Assembly: GCF_001015055.1 (NCBI RefSeq)
Contig: NZ_BBWZ01000016.1
Span: forward strand, 1-64,000
Direction of reading: 5' to 3'
DNA: 64,000 nt
DNA from: Aneurinibacillus tyrosinisolvens
GTDB taxonomy: Bacteria > Bacillota > Bacilli > Aneurinibacillales > Aneurinibacillaceae
Below are positions 42,555-52,600 of the stretch, piece after piece (position 1 is the stretch's first letter; each line of letters starts with the position of its first letter). The position numbers and the translations under genes are program-made. The notes beneath the pieces are model-generated. The model made no database searches. It worked only from the letters and a program-made list of their open reading frames with translations, and was not told the origin of the DNA.

Positions 42555-43244
42555 TTGGAAATTACGTATCATGGACATTCATGCGTGCAGGTTTCATACG
42601 AGGACAAATCGATTATTATTGACCCTTTCCTGACAGGAAACTCCCTTGCCGTGGCGCGGCCGGAGGATATTCATGTACAGTACGTATTGCTGACGCATGC
42701 CCATTCTGACCACATCGCAGACGCGGTGACGATCGCAAAGCAAAACAACGCAACGGTTATCGCCACGCACGAGCTGGCTACGTACATGGGTTGGCAGGGG
42801 GTGAACACGCATGGAATGAATATTGGCGGGGCTTACTCATTCGAGTTTGGACGGGTGAAGATGACACAGGCTTTTCACAGTTCCAGCATTGTACTTGAGG
42901 ATGAGCAGCGGATTGTTTATGCCGGAATGCCGGGTGGTTTTCTCGTCACAATAAACGGCAAAACGCTTTACCACGTGGGAGACACCGGGCTATTCAGTGA
43001 TTTGAAGCTCATTGGAGACAGGAATTCCATTGACATTGCGTTTGTGCCTATCGGCGATAATTTTACGATGGGGCCGGAAGACGCTCTGCAGGCCGCAGAA
43101 TGGATTCACGCTGGTGTTACTGTGCCTGTGCATTATGATACATTTCCGCCGATTAGGCAGGACGCGGATGCTTTCGTAGGCGCACTGGAAGCGAAAAACC
43201 TGAAAGGCCTCGCCCTTAAAGCCGGAGAGAAAGTGAAAATATAA
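42555..43244 (+). CDS. ytkL: Metallo-beta-lactamase-fold hydrolase (UPF0173, YtkL)
   Basis: 229 residues. The MBL motif is THAHSDHIADA, with HVGDTGLFSDL and VPVHYDTFPP supplying the remaining metal ligands. The TTG at 42555 is preferred: GGAGGA lies eight bases upstream and it gives the start EITYHGHSCVQ common to the family; ATG at 42546 would abut the GGAGG. In B. subtilis ytkL occupies the same place in this gene order. Substrate unknown. Confidence 0.9.
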   Translation: MEITYHGHSCVQVSYEDKSIIIDPFLTGNSLAVARPEDIHVQYVLLTHAHSDHIADAVTIAKQNNATVIATHELATYMGWQGVNTHGMNIGGAYSFEFGRVKMTQAFHSSSIVLEDEQRIVYAGMPGGFLVTINGKTLYHVGDTGLFSDLKLIGDRNSIDIAFVPIGDNFTMGPEDALQAAEWIHAGVTVPVHYDTFPPIRQDADAFVGALEAKNLKGLALKAGEKVKI

Positions 43245-43339
43245 TAGTTTCATAATAGTTCTGTAACTTTGCTGTAACATTGGCGGGGTATCTTATAAAC
43301 ATGATGAAAAACCCCCTTTAAATATATACCTTCTCTTGG

Positions 43340-43368
43340 AGCGGCCAGCGGGCCGCTTTCTTTTTTTT
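43340..43368 (+). terminator. Terminator after ytkL
   Basis: AGCGGCC and GGCCGCT form a stem with a four-base loop, followed by TTCTTTTTTTT. Confidence 0.9.
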
Positions 43369-43459
43369 GGTGCCATCGTGCCGAGGCTCGACATTGGACA
43401 CAATAACACGTAAGATAGATAACAGTTTTAAAATAATCATACATACAGGTGAGATAACG

Positions 43460-44137
43460 ATGCGTTTACGTAAAAGACCAGGGGTTCGCGAGGCGATGGA
43501 GACATACCCGCGGCTCGTCCCGCTGAACGGAAAAGAATACAGGGGGAAGTGGCGCTCTTTTTTTGAGAATGAGAACCCGCTTTATGTTGAACTCGGAACA
43601 GGGAAAGGACGCTTTATCACTACGCTCGCGGAGCAAAACCCTGACATTAATTACATCGGTGTGGAACTCTATGAGGAAGTTCTGATTTCTGCCGTGAGAA
43701 AAGCGGAAAGCAAGGGGCTTAGAAATATTGCCTTTCTATGGATTAATATTACCGACCTGCAGGAATACTTCGCACACGAAGAAGTAAGCAGATTCTACCT
43801 GAACTTTAGCGATCCGTGGCCGAAAAAACGACATGCCAAGCGCCGCCTAACGGACAGCGGCTTCCTGCTCAAATATAAGGAACTGCTGCATACAGATGGA
43901 GAAATCCAGTTAAAAACAGACAATGAGCCGCTGTTTGAATACAGCTTAAACCAGTTTGCCCAGGAGCTGTTTCTCCTGCGTGACATTACCTTTCATCTGC
44001 ATGAGAGCGAACATGCCCAGGGTAATGTGATGACGGAATATGAAGCGAAGTTCGTAGAAAAAGGCATGAGAATTTACCGTTGTGTTGCCGGACATCCCGC
44101 ACAGTGGTCTGTAGAAGCGGAGAAGCGGAATCGTTAA
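43460..44137 (+). CDS. trmB: tRNA (guanine-N7)-methyltransferase TrmB
   Basis: 225 residues from the ATG at 43460 (AGGTGAG upstream). MRLRKRPGVREAMETYPRLV is the typical start. SAM motif VELGTGKGRFITTLAEQNP, then YIGVELYEEV, and NFSDPWPKKRHAKRRLT, the signature of TrmB. It methylates G46 of tRNA. The family C-terminal TEYEAKF is present. Confidence 0.95.
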   Translation: MRLRKRPGVREAMETYPRLVPLNGKEYRGKWRSFFENENPLYVELGTGKGRFITTLAEQNPDINYIGVELYEEVLISAVRKAESKGLRNIAFLWINITDLQEYFAHEEVSRFYLNFSDPWPKKRHAKRRLTDSGFLLKYKELLHTDGEIQLKTDNEPLFEYSLNQFAQELFLLRDITFHLHESEHAQGNVMTEYEAKFVEKGMRIYRCVAGHPAQWSVEAEKRNR

Positions 44138-44193
44138 GTTTCGCTTCTTTCCCTTTAGCCGCCTGCATATACTGTGGGGAGAGGTGAATTGGG

Positions 44194-44454
44194 ATGAAAC
44201 AAACGTTCCGCAGCGTTAGTTATTTAATTGTTGCTTTTTTGCTCGTACTGTATGGATTGCCGCGCTTACCCATCGTGAAGGGGGAAACGGAGGCGGTCTT
44301 CAGCTTTGTCTGGCTCGGCTTTGCGCTGCTTATCATCGGTGCGCACATCTACCAGTTAATTAGTGAGAAATCAGATCCAGGGCGCTCTTCACCACATCTT
44401 TCCTCACGGGAAGAGGAGAGGATGAACGAAAAAACAACACAGTTGTATTATTAA
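44194..44454 (+). CDS. Small two-helix membrane protein, hypothetical
   Basis: 86 residues, two hydrophobic helices (7-25 and 36-56) with a charged tail. Followed by a terminator. GGGGAGAGG lies before the ATG. Not recognised; position is between trmB and the ytoI homologue. Confidence 0.68.
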   Translation: MKQTFRSVSYLIVAFLLVLYGLPRLPIVKGETEAVFSFVWLGFALLIIGAHIYQLISEKSDPGRSSPHLSSREEERMNEKTTQLYY

Positions 44455-44467
44455 CTGATACAGAAGC

Positions 44468-44500
44468 AGCCATCCAGCAAGGATGGCTCTTTTTCTTTTT
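44468..44500 (+). terminator. Terminator before ytoI
   Basis: AGCCATCC and GGATGGCT pair around a five-base loop and are followed by CTTTTTCTTTTT. Confidence 0.9.
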
Positions 44501-44597
44501 CAGACTCCACTTTTTCTGTTTGTACTTGTTATATTATACAGGTATAATGAGAGTAATACAGATTGATACAGAACAAAGAAAGCAAAAGGTGAAAGAG

Positions 44598-45908
44598 ATG
44601 GCCACTAAACATGAACAGATTTTGCGCCACATCGAAGAGCTGGATGTCGGCAGCAAAATCTCCGTTAGACAGGTAGCGAAAGACCTGGAAGTAAGCGAGG
44701 GAACGGCCTACCGGGCGATTAAAGATGCCGAAGCCCAGGGAATGGTCAGTACAATTGAGCGGGTAGGTACGGTACGAATCGAAAAGAAGCAGAAACAAAA
44801 CATAGAAAAGCTAACGTTCGCTGAGGTTGTAAATATCGTGGACGGCCATGTGCTTGGGGGTCGGGAGGGGCTCCATAAAACATTAAATAAGTTCGTTATC
44901 GGAGCGATGAAGCTGGAAGCGATGATGAGGTATGTCGATACGGGAAACCTTTTAATTGTAGGGAATCGTTACCAGGCGCATAAGCTTTCCCTCCAGCACG
45001 GAGCCGCTGTTCTCATAACGGGCGGTTTTGATACGAGCGAAGAGGTCAAAAAACTAGCGGACGAGCTTCAAATGCCGATTATTTCGAGCAGTTACGATAC
45101 GTTTACTGTGGCAACCTTAATTAACCGGGCGATTTATGACAGGCTTATCAAAAAGGAAATCATGCTCGTGGAAGACATCCTTATCCCGCTGGAGTCTTCT
45201 TATTATTTACATGTAAATCAAACCGTGCGTGACTGGCACCACTTAGCCGATACGATCGGCCACGGCCGGTTTCCGGTTGTCGATGAAACGATGAAGGTTC
45301 AGGGGGTCGTTACGACAAAGGACATTATGGGACAGGATTATACAACCGCGATAGAGAAGGCCATGACGAAAAATCCGATCACCGTAATGGGGCGTGTATC
45401 GGTTGCTTCAGCCGCCCATATGATGGTATGGGAAGGAATTGAAATTCTTCCTGTGGTGGATAATCATAGAAAAATGATGGGGGTCATTACCCGCCAGGAC
45501 GTTTTGAAAGCGCTGCAGTATATTCAAAAGCAGCCCCAGATGGGTGAAACGTTTGCTGATTTAATCATGACCCGCTTTCATGAGGAAAAAGGGGAGCACG
45601 GCATTTATTTCAAGGGCGAAGTTACTCCACAGATGACGAATCACCTTGGGAACATTTCAAGCGGTGTTCTTACTACACTCGTTTCCGAATCCGGAAGCCG
45701 GGCCCTGCGCCAGTACAAAAAGGGAGATATGGTACCGGAAAATATCACCGTCTATTTTCTAAAACCGGTCCAAATCGAGAGCGTTATCGAAATCCGGCCA
45801 AGGGTAATGGAGGTCAGCCGGAAATTCGGCAAGGTAGAAGTCGAAGTATACCACCAGGGGAACCTGGTGGGAAAAGCGATGATGACAACACAGGTTATTG
45901 AGCGGTAA
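44598..45908 (+). CDS. ytoI: YtoI-type multidomain regulator (HTH, DRTGG, two CBS, hotdog)
   Basis: 436 residues from the ATG at 44598 (AGGTGAAAG upstream). Residues 1-70 hold a winged HTH (VGSKISVRQVAKDLEVSEGTAYRAIKDAE). A DRTGG-like domain (75-185), two CBS motifs (190-310, LVEDILIPLESSYY and KAMTKNPITVMGRV, each with GVVTTKDIM/GVITRQDVL ends) and a C-terminal hotdog/MaoC-like domain (330-436) follow. This is the YtoI/CcpN-like architecture, probably sensing an adenine nucleotide. Targets unknown. Confidence 0.9.
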   Translation: MATKHEQILRHIEELDVGSKISVRQVAKDLEVSEGTAYRAIKDAEAQGMVSTIERVGTVRIEKKQKQNIEKLTFAEVVNIVDGHVLGGREGLHKTLNKFVIGAMKLEAMMRYVDTGNLLIVGNRYQAHKLSLQHGAAVLITGGFDTSEEVKKLADELQMPIISSSYDTFTVATLINRAIYDRLIKKEIMLVEDILIPLESSYYLHVNQTVRDWHHLADTIGHGRFPVVDETMKVQGVVTTKDIMGQDYTTAIEKAMTKNPITVMGRVSVASAAHMMVWEGIEILPVVDNHRKMMGVITRQDVLKALQYIQKQPQMGETFADLIMTRFHEEKGEHGIYFKGEVTPQMTNHLGNISSGVLTTLVSESGSRALRQYKKGDMVPENITVYFLKPVQIESVIEIRPRVMEVSRKFGKVEVEVYHQGNLVGKAMMTTQVIER

Positions 45909-45915
45909 AGCGCGA

Positions 45916-45961
45916 AAAAGAAGTAGAAGCCGGATCTATGCAACCGGCTTCTACTTCTTTT
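45916..45961. terminator. Bidirectional terminator between ytoI and ytpI
   Basis: AAGAAGTAGAAGCCGG and CCGGCTTCTACTTCTTTT pair over 16 bases, with A and T runs at both sides. Confidence 0.9.
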
Positions 45962-45977
45962 CGTATAAATATAAAGA

Positions 45978-46271
45978 TTATCCCTTACTTTCCTCGTTCT
46001 TTCTTTTCATAAAATAGACGTGATTACGCAAGCCTGTAACGAGGTTCACGGCACCGATGAGTAAAAAGACGATACCGATGATGATGCGAATTGCAGACAG
46101 ATCAGTAAATGCAAACTGGTTGATAGCAAGCCCGAGCAGAAACACGCCGAAGCTGACGTTCATTCGAGCCTGATAAATTCTCGCCATTACGCCAGGCTGC
46201 CTTCGCCAGCTGAAGCTGTAATATAAACCGGCAACGATAGCTGCGATGGTGATAAGCGCGATAAAAGACAT
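45978..46271 (-). CDS. ytpI: YtpI-like three-helix membrane protein
   Basis: 97 residues with three hydrophobic helices and a charged tail. The linker WRRQPGVMARIYQARMNVSFG between helices 1 and 2 is typical of YtpI. In B. subtilis ytpI sits beside ytoI as here. Function unknown. AAGGGG precedes the ATG. Confidence 0.85.
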   Translation of the reverse strand: MSFIALITIAAIVAGLYYSFSWRRQPGVMARIYQARMNVSFGVFLLGLAINQFAFTDLSAIRIIIGIVFLLIGAVNLVTGLRNHVYFMKRKNEESKG

Positions 46272-46381
46272 GAGGATTAAAAGCCCCTTTCAATATGTAC
46301 ATCACGGTAAAAAACGTTGATATTATCATAGCACAATCATAAGCGGCAGGCTCGCATACCTTTAGAAAGGAGGGGAAAATT

Positions 46382-47107
46382 TTGATTGTAATTGAAAACG
46401 TGAGTAAAAGCTTTAAAACGAAGAAGGTGCTGGAGCAGGTAAGCCTTACTGTGAGGAGAGGGGAGGTCATTGGGCTGCTTGGTGAGAATGGGGCAGGCAA
46501 AACAACGCTTCTGCGCATGCTCTCTACTGTGCTGGCACCGACGGAAGGCACGATTACGGTGGCAGGTTTTGATACGGTGCGCCAGCAGCTGGAAGTCCGG
46601 CGCAGAATCGGAATCCTGTTCGGCGGCGAAACCGGGCTGTACAACCGGTTAACGGCGAGAGAGAATATCTACTATTTTGGACAATTGTATGAGATTCCCC
46701 GTGCGAGACTAGACGAGAATGTAAGCCGGCTTGTTCATTATTTTGGGCTGGATGCCTTTTTAGATAAAAGGGTAGGAGAGTTTTCTAAAGGGATGCGCCA
46801 GAAAGTTGCGATTGCCCGTTCCATTATCCATGATCCCGACATCATTCTCCTTGATGAGCCGACATCCGGCCTGGATGTCACGTCCGCGTTCGGGATGAGA
46901 AACTTAATTGGCGATATGAAGACAAGAGGAAAGACCATTGTGTTTTCCAGCCACATTATGGAGGAAGTCAAAAAGCTGTGCGATCGCGTTGTCATGATTC
47001 ACCATGGAAAAGTAAAGTTTGATGGTCCCCTGGAACCTCTATTTGCGGAAAGAGAAATGGAGGACTTAGAGCACATCTTTATGAACATGATAGGAGAGGA
47101 CAAATGA
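46382..47107 (+). CDS. natA: ABC transporter ATPase (NatA type)
   Basis: 241 residues. Walker A GENGAGKTT, signature FSKGMRQKVAIARSI, Walker B IILLDEPTSGLD, switch His in FSSHIMEEV. It is of the NatA (Na+ export) class by its FSKGMRQ signature variant. TTG start at 46382 after AAGGAGGGG. The four-base overlap with the permease gene (ATGA) marks an operon. It replaces nrnA/ytqI seen here in B. subtilis. Confidence 0.88.
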   Translation: MIVIENVSKSFKTKKVLEQVSLTVRRGEVIGLLGENGAGKTTLLRMLSTVLAPTEGTITVAGFDTVRQQLEVRRRIGILFGGETGLYNRLTARENIYYFGQLYEIPRARLDENVSRLVHYFGLDAFLDKRVGEFSKGMRQKVAIARSIIHDPDIILLDEPTSGLDVTSAFGMRNLIGDMKTRGKTIVFSSHIMEEVKKLCDRVVMIHHGKVKFDGPLEPLFAEREMEDLEHIFMNMIGEDK

Positions 47108-48294
47108 AAACAAGGCAAATCCGTACGATCGTTCAAAAAGAACTCAAAGACTTATTCCGCGATCGCAAAACATGGATTACTACATTATTTATCCCCGTTC
47201 TGTTCATTCCGCTCCTTTTCTTTATTATGGCGTTTACAATGTCGAGGGCAAACGAGGAGGCTCGCAATTACGTGCCGATTAGCGTTCAGGATGAGGCGGG
47301 ACAGGTGAAGGGGTGGCTTGCTTCGACAGGTAATTTCATAATAAAAACGGGGATTCCGGATGTGAAGAAAGCTATTCAAGAAGGGGAAATTCGGGGAGCC
47401 GTGCTTGTTGATTCACATTATTACGAGAAGGCGGCAGGAAAACAGCCCGTTTCGGTTACCCTGCTCTATGATTCGGCGGACAATAAATCACAGATTGCAA
47501 GCTCGCTTCTTAAAGAACAGTTGGATAAAATGAACGGGCAGCTGCTGGCAAAACGATTGGAAGACTTAAAAATATCCAGTGAGGTGCTGACCCCGCTGGA
47601 TACGAAACAGGTAAGCGTGGCAACAGATAAGCAGATGTCGGGTTCGTTTCTGTCGCTCCTGATTCCCCTCATGCTCGTGATGTCGGTTGTTTCCGGAGGG
47701 GTGCCGGCAGCAACGGATATCATTGCAGGTGAGAAGGAGCGGGGAACGCTTGAGGCGCTGCTTACTACACCGGTTGGCAGCCGTTCCATCCTGGCGGGCA
47801 AATTAATCGTTGTTACCATTATGGGGTGCGTAAGCGCCGTTGCTTCCCTTACCACACTGCTCTTTACGATGGGGAAGCTGCCGTCTCTGGTGGCGGGAGA
47901 TGCGCCGCTTTCGCTGGAAATGCCGGGGCCTTCTGTCATTTTGTTTGTTTTCTTGTTAATGATTCTTCTCTCAGGGATGTTCGCAGGACTGGAAATTACA
48001 CTCAGTACGTTTGCGAAAAGCTTCAAAGAAGCTCAAACGTATATGTCTCCCTTAATTATCGTTGCCATGGTGCCCGCTTACCTGATGATGCAGACAGGGG
48101 CCAAGGATATTCCGCTCCTTTATTTCTACCTGCCTATTTTCAATGTGATATCGATTATGAAAGAATTGTTTTACGGAGTGACTAACGGAGGCCATATGCT
48201 CACCGTAGTGGGCACATCTCTCGCCTATATGGCTGTCGCTATTTTTATTGCGTCTTCCTTTTTCCGTAAGGAATCTCTTATTTTTCGCTCATGA
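47104..48294 (+). CDS. natB: ABC-2 type permease (NatB type)
   Basis: 396 residues: one N-terminal transmembrane helix (24-44), a large external domain (50-170), then five helices. Motifs QKELKDLFRDRKTW and PAATDIIAGEKERGTLEALL are classic for NatB/ABC-2 exporters; MKELFYGVTNGGHM is near the end. With the ATPase it would export Na+ or a small hydrophobic compound. It overlaps the ATPase by four bases. Confidence 0.9.
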   Translation: MKTRQIRTIVQKELKDLFRDRKTWITTLFIPVLFIPLLFFIMAFTMSRANEEARNYVPISVQDEAGQVKGWLASTGNFIIKTGIPDVKKAIQEGEIRGAVLVDSHYYEKAAGKQPVSVTLLYDSADNKSQIASSLLKEQLDKMNGQLLAKRLEDLKISSEVLTPLDTKQVSVATDKQMSGSFLSLLIPLMLVMSVVSGGVPAATDIIAGEKERGTLEALLTTPVGSRSILAGKLIVVTIMGCVSAVASLTTLLFTMGKLPSLVAGDAPLSLEMPGPSVILFVFLLMILLSGMFAGLEITLSTFAKSFKEAQTYMSPLIIVAMVPAYLMMQTGAKDIPLLYFYLPIFNVISIMKELFYGVTNGGHMLTVVGTSLAYMAVAIFIASSFFRKESLIFRS

Positions 48295-48298
48295 ATAA

Positions 48299-48347
48299 GA
48301 AAACCGCGTTTCTCCCATGTGATTCCGAGAGGGAGGAGCGCGGTTAT
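48299..48347. terminator. Terminator between natB and a convergent small gene
   Basis: AACCGCGTTTCTCCC and GGGAGGAGCGCGGTT form an interrupted stem; the loop is about 14 bases. Confidence 0.7.
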
Positions 48348-48356
48348 TATCCTTGA

Positions 48357-48551
48357 TTATTCCGGTTCGTTTTTGTTTGCAGGAATAAACCAGCAGCCCA
48401 GTGGAGTTCTATCCACGTGAACGTCAAGGTTTTCTTCTCTAATGTACTTCTCTATGAGTTCAATAACTTCTGATGTTTCCGAGAAGGCGGAAAAACCATT
48501 TTTTAATTTCTCAACTTTGGCGCGTGCCATTTCTCTTCGACTGATGACCAT
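48357..48551 (-). CDS. Small hypothetical protein
   Basis: 64 residues from the ATG at 48551, where AAGGAGG lies eight bases upstream (this decides against the longer form to 48629). It is charged and mixed alpha/beta (MVISRREMARAKVEK at the start, LGCWFIPANKN at the end). Not recognised. It lies between natB and ytrI. Confidence 0.65.
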   Translation of the reverse strand: MVISRREMARAKVEKLKNGFSAFSETSEVIELIEKYIREENLDVHVDRTPLGCWFIPANKNEPE

Positions 48552-48718
48552 GATAAAATTCCTCCTTCTAGCATTCAGTGACTGCAGTTCTTCCAGGGAA
48601 AAAAAACCACGGAATCGTATAAAGTTCACCGGCAGTATCTTAACTATGATTTAATTTTACAAGAATTTTGTGAATTTGACGAGAGTCCAATCGTCCGTGT
48701 CACATAATTGTAGGATCA

Positions 48719-49201
48719 TTATTTGTCTTTTTCCACATTCACATACAGTTGGAGGGCCGGTGCAATAATAAGGATTTTAGGGCGAACAACATAGGTTTGA
48801 TTCTCAATTTTGTATTTTCGATCTGTTATTATCATAATAAGGCCCGCATGAAAGTCGGCCACATACTCTACCGGGCGCCCTTTCAAAAAGATAAGATCAC
48901 GTGCCATCTTCTTTTCAATTTCAGCCTCAATAAACCCGTTCGGTGCAGTAATGTGCAGTTTTATTTCTTTTACCACTGTTTTTTGTTTTTGAACCATCTT
49001 TTTTTCCAAGTCTTTCAGAAGGATGTTTTCTTCTACGTAATGAACGTTCTCTGATTCAAGCTTGCGGATTTTAAGGTGGAGCATGTCCAGTTGACCCCCA
49101 AGCAGAACAAGAAAAACAGAAGCGCCAATAATCATTCCGAAAATAAATACAATAATAAAGCGGATATGGCGATACCAATAACGGCTGGATGGAACACGCA
49201 T
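48719..49201 (-). CDS. ytrI: YtrI-like sporulation membrane protein
   Basis: 160 residues: one transmembrane helix (13-36), then a coiled-coil segment (40-75) and a beta-rich C-terminal region (RPKILIIAPALQLYVNV). It starts at the stop of ytrH (overlap of one base), the same arrangement as in B. subtilis, where ytrHI is made in the mother cell under sigma-E and is needed for efficient sporulation. Confidence 0.85.
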   Translation of the reverse strand: MRVPSSRYWYRHIRFIIVFIFGMIIGASVFLVLLGGQLDMLHLKIRKLESENVHYVEENILLKDLEKKMVQKQKTVVKEIKLHITAPNGFIEAEIEKKMARDLIFLKGRPVEYVADFHAGLIMIITDRKYKIENQTYVVRPKILIIAPALQLYVNVEKDK

Positions 49202-49542
49202 TACTTATCTCCCTGGACAAGCCACTGCACCATCAGCGCACTTGTATGAGCGCCCATGAACGCGCTGATGATAAAAATAATTTGTTTAATAATGGGGGAA
49301 ATATCACCTTCATTAAACACTCGTTCGATTTGCATAAATGAATCGAATGTTCCTCCAAGTGCACCTGCAAGTCCCCATATTTTTAATTGCGCAGCGAGCG
49401 AGTCCATTCTTAGAAAAGGGGGCTGTTTGGTTAAAAAAGCCGCAATTCCCCCGAGCAAGGAGCCACCCAGCACAATACCAAACGCAACAAAGAAATAAGT
49501 CGCCATATCAATGATAAGCTTTGCCAGCATAATCCTGCTCAC
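49201..49542 (-). CDS. ytrH: YtrH sporulation membrane protein
   Basis: 113 residues, two to three hydrophobic helices with a central FGIVLGGSLLGGIAAFL stretch and GALGGTFDSFMQIERVFNEG, as in YtrH. It is the first gene of the ytrHI operon, divergent from dnaE. A sigma-E-like promoter lies upstream. Confidence 0.92.
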   Translation of the reverse strand: MSRIMLAKLIIDMATYFFVAFGIVLGGSLLGGIAAFLTKQPPFLRMDSLAAQLKIWGLAGALGGTFDSFMQIERVFNEGDISPIIKQIIFIISAFMGAHTSALMVQWLVQGDK

Positions 49543-49579
49543 TTATATCCCAGCTTTCTTTTAAAAGTAGTATCTATAA

Positions 49580-49609
49580 TATGTATGGGGACAAGGGACG
49601 AATTATGAA
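49580..49609 (-). promoter_or_regulatory. Sigma-E-like promoter of ytrHI
   Basis: On the minus strand TTCATAATT (49601-49609), about 13 bases, then CATACATA (49580-49587). This resembles the sigma-E pattern (ATA-rich -35, CATACAnT -10). It sits 38 bases before the ytrH ATG. The B. subtilis gene is sigma-E dependent. Confidence 0.6.
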
Positions 49610-49680
49610 AGAGAACATGCGATCTTATACACGGCATATCGTATAATAAAGAGTAACAGCAATAAAGGGGGAGTCGAAAT

Positions 49681-52600
49681 ATGGACGCACCATTTGTCCA
49701 TCTTCATGTACATAGTGAATACAGTTTGCTCGACAGCACTGCGCGCATTCGGCCACTGGTAAAAAGAGCGGCTGAACTGGGGATGAAAGCCATTGCCCTC
49801 ACTGATGCATGCGTCATGTATGGAACGATTCCTTTCTATAAAGCCTGCCATGAAGAGGGAATCCAGCCGATTATCGGAGCGGAATTGCATATAGTGAACA
49901 GCAATGCGACCGGGAAGGACAAGGCAAAAGACAGGCTTATATTTTCCCTGGTTCTCCTTGCAGAAACAATGGAAGGGTATCAGAACTTGATGAGACTTGT
50001 TTCCAGAGCCCAGCTTAACGGAAGCCATACACCATTCGTTACAAAAAACGAACTGGCCGAGTTTTCGCAGGGGATCATTGCCCTTAGTGGAGGGCAGGAT
50101 GGGGAAATCGGACACCTCCTCCGGGAAGGACGTACGGAGGAAGCGGTTCAAGCCGCGAATTTATACGGGCAGCTATTTGGACAGGGCAATTTCTTTCTTG
50201 AGCTTCAGGATCACGAACAGGATGAGCAGAGGGTTATCAATCAGCGGACGGCAGTCTTAAGCAGGGAAACAAGCATTCCGCTGGTCGCTGCAAACGATGT
50301 CCATTACATAGAAAAGCAAGAAGCGGATATCCATGACGTGCTGCTTTGTATTAGTCAGGGCAAGGCAATCGATGATGCAGGCCGTGTCCGCTATAAGACG
50401 AAGGAGCATTATTTAAAGAGCCCGCAGGAGATGGAGGAACTGTTCGTTTTTCTGCCCGAGGCGCTTGAAAATACAGTCCGTATCGCTGAGCGGTGCCGCT
50501 TTGAACTTCCTCTCGGCACACCTGTTTTACCGCACTTTCCTTTACCCGAGGGCACAGATCCCGATAAATATTTGCGCCGGCTTTGTTATGACGGGTTGGA
50601 CTATCGCTACGGACAGTACGCAGACGGGGTGAAGGAGCGCCTTGATTATGAGTTAGGCGTCATTAAAAATATGGGATTCTCGGATTACTTCCTTATCGTA
50701 TGGGATTTTATCCGCCATGCGAAACAGCAGGGGATTGCTGTAGGCCCGGGGAGGGGATCGGCCGCAGGCAGCCTTGTCGCCTATGCCCTGCAGATTACGG
50801 ATATTGACCCGGTTAAATACAATCTTTTGTTTGAGCGGTTCCTCAACCCGGAACGGGTAAGCATGCCGGATATTGACGTAGATTTTAGCTACGACAGGCG
50901 GGATGAGGTCATTGCGTACGTTGTAAACAAGTACGGCACAGATCGGGTAGCGCAAATCATTACATTTGGAACGATGGCAGCCCGGGCTGCTGTCAGGGAC
51001 GTAGGCCGTGTCTTAGGAGTATCTCCACAGACCGTTGACCGGGTGGCGAAAATGATTCCTTCCGAACCGGGAATTACGCTGGAAAAAGCGGTACGGAAAA
51101 ACACGCAATTGCAGCAGGCGGTGGAAGAAAGTCCTCAGGTGGAGAAACTGATGCAGCTGGCCCGCGCAGTGGAAGGGCTGCCGCGGCATGCTTCCACGCA
51201 TGCCGCGGGTGTGATTATTTCCCGGGAACCGCTGACCCACTATGTGCCCCTCCAGCAAGGCCATGAAAATCATGCGCTTACCCAGTATTCGATGGAGTCG
51301 CTTGAGGATGTCGGATTATTGAAGATGGATTTTCTCGGACTGCGCAATCTAACGCTTCTTGAGTATGCTGTGCGAATGATTGAGGAGCAGGAAGGAAAAC
51401 GGATTGATTTATCGCGGCTTCCGCTTGATGACGAGCGGACGTACCGGATGCTCGCCGATGCCGACACGTCCGGTGTATTTCAGTTGGAATCATCGGGTAT
51501 GCGCCATGTTCTCCGGGAGGTGAGACCATCCGGATTTGAGGACATTGTCGCCGTGCTCGCTCTTTTCCGGCCAGGGCCGATGGAGTTCATTCCTGAATTC
51601 GCAGCCACCAAACACGGAAAAAAACAAATTACCTATTTTCATCCGGTTTTAGAGCCCATTCTTAAGGATACGTACGGCTTTATTCTGTACCAGGAGCAAA
51701 TTATGCAAATTGCCTCCAGCGTAGCCGGGTTTACGCTCGGGGAGGCGGATATTCTGCGCCGCGCGGTTTCTAAGAAGAAAAAGGAGCTGCTTCAGGAGCA
51801 GCGGGATAAGTTCGTAGCAGGCTCGCTCCGCCAGGGCTATGATGCAGCTCTCTCCAACCGGCTGTATGATTTAATCGTCCGCTTCGCAGACTATGGATTC
51901 AACCGGAGCCACAGCGCTGCTTACGGATTGATTGCGTATCAAATGGCGTATCTTAAAGCGAACCACCCTGTGCCTTTTATGGCTTCTTTGCTTGCGATAT
52001 CGCAGGGAAGCATAGACAAAACAGCGGAATACGTGGAAGAATGCAAACGACGCTCCATCCCGGTTCTGCCCCCTGATGTGAACTGCAGCAGCGCTCACTT
52101 TACAGTGGAAGGCGACTCCATCCGTTTCGGCCTTGGTGCCATTAAGAATGTAGGAGTACAAGCAGTCCGGGCCATAGTGGAGGAGAGAAGAAGGAAGCCT
52201 TTTAAGGATTTGTATGATTTCTGTCTGCGCATTGATCAGCGAATATGTAATAAACGGGTGCTGGAAGCCTTGGTTTTAAGCGGGGCGATGGATTCCTTCC
52301 CCGGGCACCGTGCGGCTTTTCTGGCCGGGCTCGACGAAGCTCTGTCATGGAGCCAGAAAATGCGCAGTGAGAAAGAGCAAAGCCAGCTGGGGCTGTTTGG
52401 AGAGAATCAGGAAGGGGCAAATTCGGCACCGGTGCTGTCTTCGGCAGTCCAGCCCTTCCAGCAGAAGGAAATGCTTGAACAGGAAAGAGATCTGCTCGGG
52501 TTTCATCTTTCAGGGCATCCGATGGATGAATATGCGCAATTGTGCAGGCATCCTTCCGTTACCCCACTGCACCGGCTTGGTGAGATGAAGGACAAACAGG